Below are positions 13,236-17,326 of a DNA stretch of 17,326 bases, piece by piece; positions within the stretch are counted from its first letter, which is position 1; each line of letters opens with the position of its first letter. The stretch covers positions 1 through 17,326 of the forward strand of contig CAKUHJ010000030.1 of the NCBI GenBank assembly GCA_934655935.1. The letters run 5' to 3'. The stretch is from an uncultured Oscillospiraceae bacterium (GTDB lineage Bacteria > Bacillota > Clostridia > Oscillospirales > Oscillospiraceae). The notes beneath the pieces were generated by a model that was given only the letters and a program-made list of their open reading frames with translations, did not search any database and had not been told where the DNA came from. The position numbers and the translations under genes were made by a program.

Positions 13236-14252
13236 ATGGAAAAGCTCTTGGAGGTCAACCGCCTGTGCGTTCGCTTTCCGACGCCGCAGGGCGTGGTGGA
13301 GGCCGTCCGGGACGTCAGCTTCTGCCTGCAGAAGGGTGAGGTGCTTGCCATCGTCGGCGAATCCGGCTGCGGAAAAAGCGCGCTCTGCAAGGCGATTATG
13401 CGCCTTCTGCCGCGCAGCGCGCAGATGGAGGCGGACAGCATTCTTGTAAACGGCGTCGACCTTGCCCCCTATTCCGAGCGGCAGATGCAGAGGCTGCGCG
13501 GAAAGCTCTTTTCCATGGTCCTTCAGGACCCAATGAGCGCGCTCAACCCCAGCATGCGCATCGCGCAGCAGCTTGCCGAGGCCGTCCGCGTGCACGAGCC
13601 CCGTCTGCGGGGGCAGGCGCTGGAGCGCAGAGTTCTGGAGCTTCTGGAGCTGGTCGGCATAGAACGGCCCGCGGAGCGCGCGCAGCTCTATCCCTTCTCC
13701 TTTTCCGGCGGCATGCGCCAGCGGATTGTCATGGCCATTGCGCTGGCCGCAAAGCCCCAGATTCTCTTTGCCGACGAGCCGACCACCGCGCTGGACGTTA
13801 CGGTGCAGGCACAGATTCTGGATCTTCTGCGTTCGCTGCAGAAAAAGCTCGGTACGGCGACCGTTCTGGTCTCGCATGATCTTGGCGTGGTCGCGCGCTG
13901 CGCGGACCGCGTGGCCGTGATGTACGCGGGAAAAATCGTGGAAATCGGTACTGCAGAAGAGATTTATTACGATCCCCGGCACCCGTATACCTGGGCCCTG
14001 CTGCGCGCGCTTCCGGCGCTTGCCAGACGCGGGCAGCCGCTGGCCGCGATACCGGGCATGCCGCCTACGCTCATCTGCCCGCCGCAGGCAGACGCCTTTG
14101 CCTGCCGGAACGAGTACGCGCTGAAAATTGACTACGAGCAGGCGCCGCCCATGTTTGAAGTTTCGCCGACGCATTTCGCGGCGACCTGGCTTCTTGACCC
14201 GCGCGCACCCCGGATCACCCCGCCCATAGGAGGCCGACGGCATGCCGAATGA
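13236..14252 (+). CDS. Peptide/nickel-family ABC importer, ATPase 1 (DppD/NikD type)
   Basis: A 338-residue ABC ATPase. Walker A GESGCGKS is at 41-48, the Q-loop at Q97, the FSGGMRQR signature around 156-163, Walker B ILFADEP at 176-182 and the switch His at H214. The C-terminal extension (from about 260; AIPGMPPTLICPPQADAFAC) is the oligopeptide/dipeptide-transporter tail, normally rich in Cys and Pro. It energises uptake with the second ATPase. The tail appears shortened or divergent: only two Cys are visible in the CPPQADAFAC stretch. The start is supported by the AAGGGGG site before ATG 13236. The gene overlaps the next by 11 bases. Confidence 0.95.
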   Translation: MEKLLEVNRLCVRFPTPQGVVEAVRDVSFCLQKGEVLAIVGESGCGKSALCKAIMRLLPRSAQMEADSILVNGVDLAPYSERQMQRLRGKLFSMVLQDPMSALNPSMRIAQQLAEAVRVHEPRLRGQALERRVLELLELVGIERPAERAQLYPFSFSGGMRQRIVMAIALAAKPQILFADEPTTALDVTVQAQILDLLRSLQKKLGTATVLVSHDLGVVARCADRVAVMYAGKIVEIGTAEEIYYDPRHPYTWALLRALPALARRGQPLAAIPGMPPTLICPPQADAFACRNEYALKIDYEQAPPMFEVSPTHFAATWLLDPRAPRITPPIGGRRHAE

Positions 14253-15156
14253 TGAAATCCTTCTTTCCATAGAACATCTGACGCACCGGTATCGCCTGAA
14301 CCGGCGTCTGAGCGTCTGCGCGGTCGACGATCTGTCCCTGCAGCTGCGGCGCGGGGAAATTCTGGGCCTGGTCGGAGAATCCGGCTCCGGAAAGTCCACG
14401 CTTGCGCGCTGCGTCATGAATCTCTGCCGCCCGTGCGCGGGGCACATCTTCTTTCACGGCGTCGACATATGCGACCCGGCGCAGTTCCGGAAAAACCGGC
14501 GCTTCCTGCAGCAGGCCCGGCAGATGATCTTTCAGGATTCGACCTCCAGTCTGGACCCCCGCATGCGCGTGTGCGACGTCATTGCAGAGCCCATGCGCAT
14601 CCAGCGCAGAACGCCGCCCCGCGGCTCTATGCGGATGGAGGCGGCATTCCAGATGAAATACGTCGGCCTGGATGCAATGTATCTGGATAAATATCCAACT
14701 GAGCTCTCCGGCGGGCAGCGCCAGCGCGTGGCCATAGCGCGCGCGCTGTGCATGGAGCCGGAGCTTCTTGTGGCCGACGAGCCGGTGTCCTCGCTGGATG
14801 TGTCCATCCAGGCGCAGATCGTCAACCTCTTCCGCCATCTGCAGGCGGAGCACGGCTTTACGTTTCTCTTCATCGCGCACGATCTTTCGATGGTGGAATA
14901 TCTCTGCGACCGGGTCGGCGTGATGTACCGCGGAAAGCTTGTGGAGCTGGCGCCGGCCCAGGAGCTGTATGAAAATCCGCTGCACCCGTATACCAGGGCG
15001 TTGCTCGCTTCGATTCCCTATCCGGACCCCATCCGGGAGCGGGCCAGAAAGCCGGTCGTCTTCGACCCGGATAGCTTTTCTCCGCGCGGCCGCTTTCTTG
15101 AGCGGCTGCCGGGACATTTTGTATGGGAGGAGGAAACAGCGCATGCACAGACCTAG
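14242..15156 (+). CDS. Peptide/nickel-family ABC importer, ATPase 2 (DppF/NikE type)
   Basis: A 304-residue ABC ATPase forming a heterodimer with the preceding one. Walker A GESGSGKS is at 45-52, the Q-loop at Q98, LSGGQRQRV from 155, Walker B LLVADEP at 175-181 and the switch His at H213. The AGGAGG site lies inside the end of the upstream gene and the reading frames overlap, indicating coupled translation. The C-terminal LHPYTRALLASIPYPDP stretch is typical of the DppF/OppF group. The last codons overlap the start of the first permease by 14 bases. Confidence 0.95.
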   Translation: MPNDEILLSIEHLTHRYRLNRRLSVCAVDDLSLQLRRGEILGLVGESGSGKSTLARCVMNLCRPCAGHIFFHGVDICDPAQFRKNRRFLQQARQMIFQDSTSSLDPRMRVCDVIAEPMRIQRRTPPRGSMRMEAAFQMKYVGLDAMYLDKYPTELSGGQRQRVAIARALCMEPELLVADEPVSSLDVSIQAQIVNLFRHLQAEHGFTFLFIAHDLSMVEYLCDRVGVMYRGKLVELAPAQELYENPLHPYTRALLASIPYPDPIRERARKPVVFDPDSFSPRGRFLERLPGHFVWEEETAHAQT

Positions 15157-16138
15157 CACGGCAATCCGGATTCTCCGGCGCGCGACCGTTTTTCTTCTGA
15201 GCGTATGGCTTTTGTCGCTGCTGTGCTTTGTCGCGGCGCGGCTGGCGCCGGGAGACCCGCTGGTCGCCTACTACGGCGAACGCGCGGAAAAGCTCCGCCC
15301 GGACGAACGCGCCTGGGCAGAGCGCAAGCTGGGGCTTGACCAGCCGGTTCTTACGCAGTACCTGCGCTGGCTGGAAAACGCGCTGCAGGGAAATTTTGGA
15401 ATCTCCTATCAATACAAAATGGACGTTCTGGCGCTGATCCGCTCCCGCCTGCCGCTGACGCTGCAGTTGGGCGGCGTCGGCTTCGTGCTGATTTTCTCGC
15501 TCTCGCTCCTGCTCGGCGTCTTCTGCGCCTGGCATGAGGGGCGGCTGGCCGACCAGCTTCTGTGCAGGCTCGGCACCATCACGAGCTGCATCCCGGAGTT
15601 TTGGCTTTCCCTGGTCCTGATCCTGATCTTTTCCGTGCAGCTCCGGCTGCTGCCAAGCTCGGGCGCATACTGCGCCGGCGGCGCGCGGGACCTGGGCGAC
15701 CGGCTTGTACATCTGCTGCTGCCCCTGAGCGTCGTCGTGCTGGGGCACCTGTGGTACTATGCCTATCTCATCCGCAACCGCCTTCTTGACGAGGTACGCG
15801 CGCAGTACGTGCTGCTCGCGCGCGCAAAAGGCCTTTCCCGAAAAGCCGTGCTGTTCCGGCACTGCCTGCGGAACGTCATGCCGTCCTACCTGTCCATCAT
15901 GGCCATCTCTGTGCCGCATGTGCTGGGCGGAACCTATATTGTCGAAACTGTTTTCTCTTTTCCGGGACTGGGGACGCTCAGCTACGAAAGCGCGCGCTAC
16001 CAGGATTACAATCTTCTGATGGTCCTGTGTCTGCTGTCCGGCACATTGGTCATCGCCTGCAGCCTGCTTTCCCAGGCGCTCAGCGAACGCATCGACCCGC
16101 GCATGCGCGCGCAGGACGCGGAGGCGGAGCTGCCATGA
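15143..16138 (+). CDS. Peptide/nickel-family ABC importer, permease 1 (DppB/NikB type)
   Basis: A 331-residue permease with an N-terminal helix, the large extracytoplasmic region characteristic of DppB-like permeases (from APGDPLVAYYGE to about 90), and five further helices. The cytoplasmic EAA loop that docks the ATPases is visible as ARAKGLSRKAVLFRHCLRNVMPS. The C-terminal half carries ETVFSFPGLGTLSYESA, a family hallmark. The frame is open far upstream, but GGGAGGAGG at 15125-15133 fixes the start at 15143, since the longer version would be an antisense-like extension over the ATPase gene. It overlaps the second permease by ATGA. Confidence 0.94.
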   Translation: MHRPSTAIRILRRATVFLLSVWLLSLLCFVAARLAPGDPLVAYYGERAEKLRPDERAWAERKLGLDQPVLTQYLRWLENALQGNFGISYQYKMDVLALIRSRLPLTLQLGGVGFVLIFSLSLLLGVFCAWHEGRLADQLLCRLGTITSCIPEFWLSLVLILIFSVQLRLLPSSGAYCAGGARDLGDRLVHLLLPLSVVVLGHLWYYAYLIRNRLLDEVRAQYVLLARAKGLSRKAVLFRHCLRNVMPSYLSIMAISVPHVLGGTYIVETVFSFPGLGTLSYESARYQDYNLLMVLCLLSGTLVIACSLLSQALSERIDPRMRAQDAEAELP

Positions 16139-17013
16139 ACGACGACTTTACGCTTGTGGGCGCGCGCGCGGAGGAAGCCGCCGCGCCGGTCGGAGGACAG
16201 AAAAAAAGGCGCCCCTCCGCGGCGCTTGTGTGGCTGGTGCTGCTGGTATCCGGCTGCGCGCTCGGCGCGCTGCTTCTGAAAAAGGACCCAGGCTATATGG
16301 ATCTTGCCAACTGCAATGTGCCGCCCTGCCGGGCGTTCTGGTTCGGAACGGACAGCATGGGCCGGGACCTTTTTGCCATGATCTGGTCCGGAGGGCGGCT
16401 GTCGCTGACGATCGGCCTGCTGTCCACCCTGCTGTCCACTGCAATCGCCATTCTTTTCGGCAGCCTCAGCGGCTGCGCCGGCCCGCGGACGGACGCCGCG
16501 CTTATGCGCCTGGCAGAGCTTCTGCTCAGCGTGCCGAATCTTCTGGCCGTCGTTCTGCTGCAGGCCCTCTTCGGCAAGGCCAGCGTCTGGAGCCTGTCCC
16601 TGGTCATCGGGCTTACAAGCTGGGCCGGCGTCGCCAAGGTTGTGCGCGCGGAGGTGCGCGTGCTGAAAAAAAGCGAGTACGTTCTGGCCGCGCAATGCAT
16701 GGGCGGGAGCTTTTTCCACGTTCTGCGCGTCCATCTGACGCCGAATTTTTTCTCCGCCATCTCCTTTATGGTCGTCATGAACATCCGCAGCGCCATTCTG
16801 GCCGAGTCGACGCTCAGCTTCATGGGCCTGGGTCTTCCGCTGGAGGTCGTCTCCTGGGGAAGCATGCTCTCGCTCGCGGAAAAGGCACTTTTGACCGGAA
16901 GCTGGTGGGTCATCGTCATTCCGGGTCTTTTTCTGATTGTAACGCTTCTGAGCATCACCGAGCTTGCCAACCGCGTCCGCCGGAGCGCAGAACGCCTGCA
17001 GAGCAATCTGTAA
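16135..17013 (+). CDS. Peptide/nickel-family ABC importer, permease 2 (DppC/NikC type)
   Basis: A 292-residue permease with a basic cytoplasmic N-tail (QKKRRPS), a first helix, the FWFGTDSMGRDLFAMIWSGG motif after it, and five more helices. The EAA-loop region reads YVLAAQCMGGSFFHVLRVHLTP, and ESTLSFMGLGLPLEVVSWG is the typical late signature. Start 16135 is chosen because it overlaps the previous stop as ATGA and has GAGGCGGAG just upstream; a longer in-frame extension inside the previous gene has no such support. It ends the operon, and the terminator at 17034-17069 follows 20 bases later. Confidence 0.94.
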   Translation: MNDDFTLVGARAEEAAAPVGGQKKRRPSAALVWLVLLVSGCALGALLLKKDPGYMDLANCNVPPCRAFWFGTDSMGRDLFAMIWSGGRLSLTIGLLSTLLSTAIAILFGSLSGCAGPRTDAALMRLAELLLSVPNLLAVVLLQALFGKASVWSLSLVIGLTSWAGVAKVVRAEVRVLKKSEYVLAAQCMGGSFFHVLRVHLTPNFFSAISFMVVMNIRSAILAESTLSFMGLGLPLEVVSWGSMLSLAEKALLTGSWWVIVIPGLFLIVTLLSITELANRVRRSAERLQSNL

Positions 17014-17033
17014 TCCGCAGCCCGCGCTCCGCA

Positions 17034-17069
17034 AAAAAGAAAGACACGCGTCCGTGTGTCTTTCTTTTT
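17034..17069. terminator. Rho-independent terminator of the ABC importer operon
   Basis: A 14-bp stem (17034-17047 with 17056-17069) is made of an A-rich and a T-rich arm around GAAAGACAC/GTGTCTTTC, with an 8-nt loop. The terminal TTTTT is part of the right arm, so it works as a U-tract on the plus strand and equally on the minus strand. Confidence 0.85.
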
Positions 17070-17179
17070 GGTCATGTGAACACCATGGGCTAATTGCAAA
17101 ATCAGGAAGCAAAATCGCAATCCCGCGCCACTGCAAAACACGAAAGCAGCTGCAGGCTTGCTGGGCACCTTCTGAAGCC

Positions 17180-17258
17180 TCACTCTGATGAGGGAGGTGT
17201 CAAGGCGCAGCCTTGACGGAGGGAGAGAAGAACTTTCGATACGCGTCTCCCTCAGTTT
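17180..17258. repeat. MITE/REP-like palindromic element
   Basis: Nested inverted repeats without coding potential. CCTCA/TGAGG form a small stem near 17179-17193. A perfect 8-bp GTCAAGGC-GCA-GCCTTGAC hairpin lies at 17199-17217. GAGGGAGA (17219-17226) pairs with TCTCCCTC (17246-17253). Similar GGGAG...GTCAAGGC...GGAGGGAGAG intergenic elements are frequent, to my knowledge, in Oscillospiraceae genomes. That recollection is not verified here, and there is no second full copy in the window. Confidence 0.5.
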
Positions 17259-17259
17259 G

Positions 17260-17326
17260 TCGAAAAACTATGATTTGCAGCTCTGCGACAGAGCAGCGGG
17301 GGAAGTGTGAAGGGGGCAAAAAGCCC
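17260..17326. repeat. Interspersed intergenic hairpin repeat, copy 2, cut by window edge
   Basis: The second copy of the 10091-10163 repeat in the same orientation: 52 of 56 bases match between 17271-17326 and 10101-10156. The CTCTG-CGA-CAGAG hairpin is kept, with its loop changed from CGG to CGA. The terminator-like stem is cut at GCAAAAAGCCC by the window end. It directly follows the palindromic element at 17180-17258. Confidence 0.8.

Larger units (their letters stand above)
17070..17326. other. Gene-free repeat-rich tail of the window
   Basis: No credible gene is seen after the terminator. From about 17070 to 17178 there is low-complexity A/C-rich sequence with no clear signal. From 17180 the DNA is a run of inverted repeats, described separately, ending in a truncated copy of the repeat also present at 10091-10163. 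Confidence 0.7.

Noticed and set aside
11907..14447. Minus-strand 846-codon open frame across the importer genes
   Set aside because: It spans the binding protein, the first ATPase and the start of the second ATPase in antisense. Its length is a by-product of high GC and codon bias.
14939..15142. N-terminal extension of permease 1 inside the ATPase gene
   Set aside because: The extension is Arg/Ser-rich with no homology, and a strong GGGAGGAGG site marks ATG 15143.

Overview
The window reads as a chromosomal stretch of a GC-rich, anaerobic Gram-positive Clostridia relative, probably an Oscillospiraceae-type gut bacterium. The evidence is Shine-Dalgarno sites of the GGAGG type, a FeoAB ferrous-iron system, clostridial-type membrane proteins, and three sporulation/germination-flavoured genes: a SpoIIQ-like M23 peptidase, a SpoIIE-like phosphatase and a SleL/YaaH-like LysM-GH18 protein. 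Base and codon use look uniform across the window. I see no integrase, transposase, phage gene, CRISPR array, tRNA or rRNA. The taxonomic call is an inference from gene content only.

Layout. (1) 1-1892, minus strand: feoA-feoB, with feoB cut by the left window edge, behind a promoter and a 19-bp DtxR/IdeR-like palindrome. (2) 2058-3279, plus: a tandem CBS-domain protein and a membrane-anchored SpoIIQ-like peptidase whose ribosome binding site can fold into a hairpin. (3) 3291-4756, minus: an unusual six-helix membrane protein with a chloramphenicol-acetyltransferase/E2-type catalytic domain, no lipoyl domain, and Glu where the family has its catalytic His. Its promoter suggests a leaderless mRNA. 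(4) 4886-5875, plus: an RsuA-type pseudouridine synthase without an S4 domain, a coupled 29-codon ORF and a small two-helix membrane protein. (5) 5872-7239, minus: a short SpoIIE-like phosphatase, overlapping the previous gene tail to tail. (6) 7459-10043, plus: a CYTH triphosphatase-like protein, nicotinate phosphoribosyltransferase (pncB) and a coupled ECF S-component-like membrane protein, from a strong consensus promoter with a GC hairpin in the leader. (7) 10044-10213: an intergenic repeat and two hairpins. (8) 10214-11491, minus: the LysM-GH18 protein. (9) 11622-17013, plus: a complete five-gene peptide/nickel-family ABC importer (lipoprotein, two ATPases, two permeases), with a perfect hairpin after the binding-protein gene and a terminator after the last permease. 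(10) 17070-17326: gene-free and built of repeat modules, the last of which is a second copy of the repeat in (7).

Functionally this is a string of small, independently promoted housekeeping and accessory units: iron uptake, niacin/NAD salvage, rRNA modification, spore-related envelope functions and solute import. I do not see one large multi-gene novel system. The best candidates for undescribed biology are the membrane-bound E2/CAT-like protein, the SD-occluding hairpin in front of the SpoIIQ-like gene, and the interspersed hairpin repeat family.
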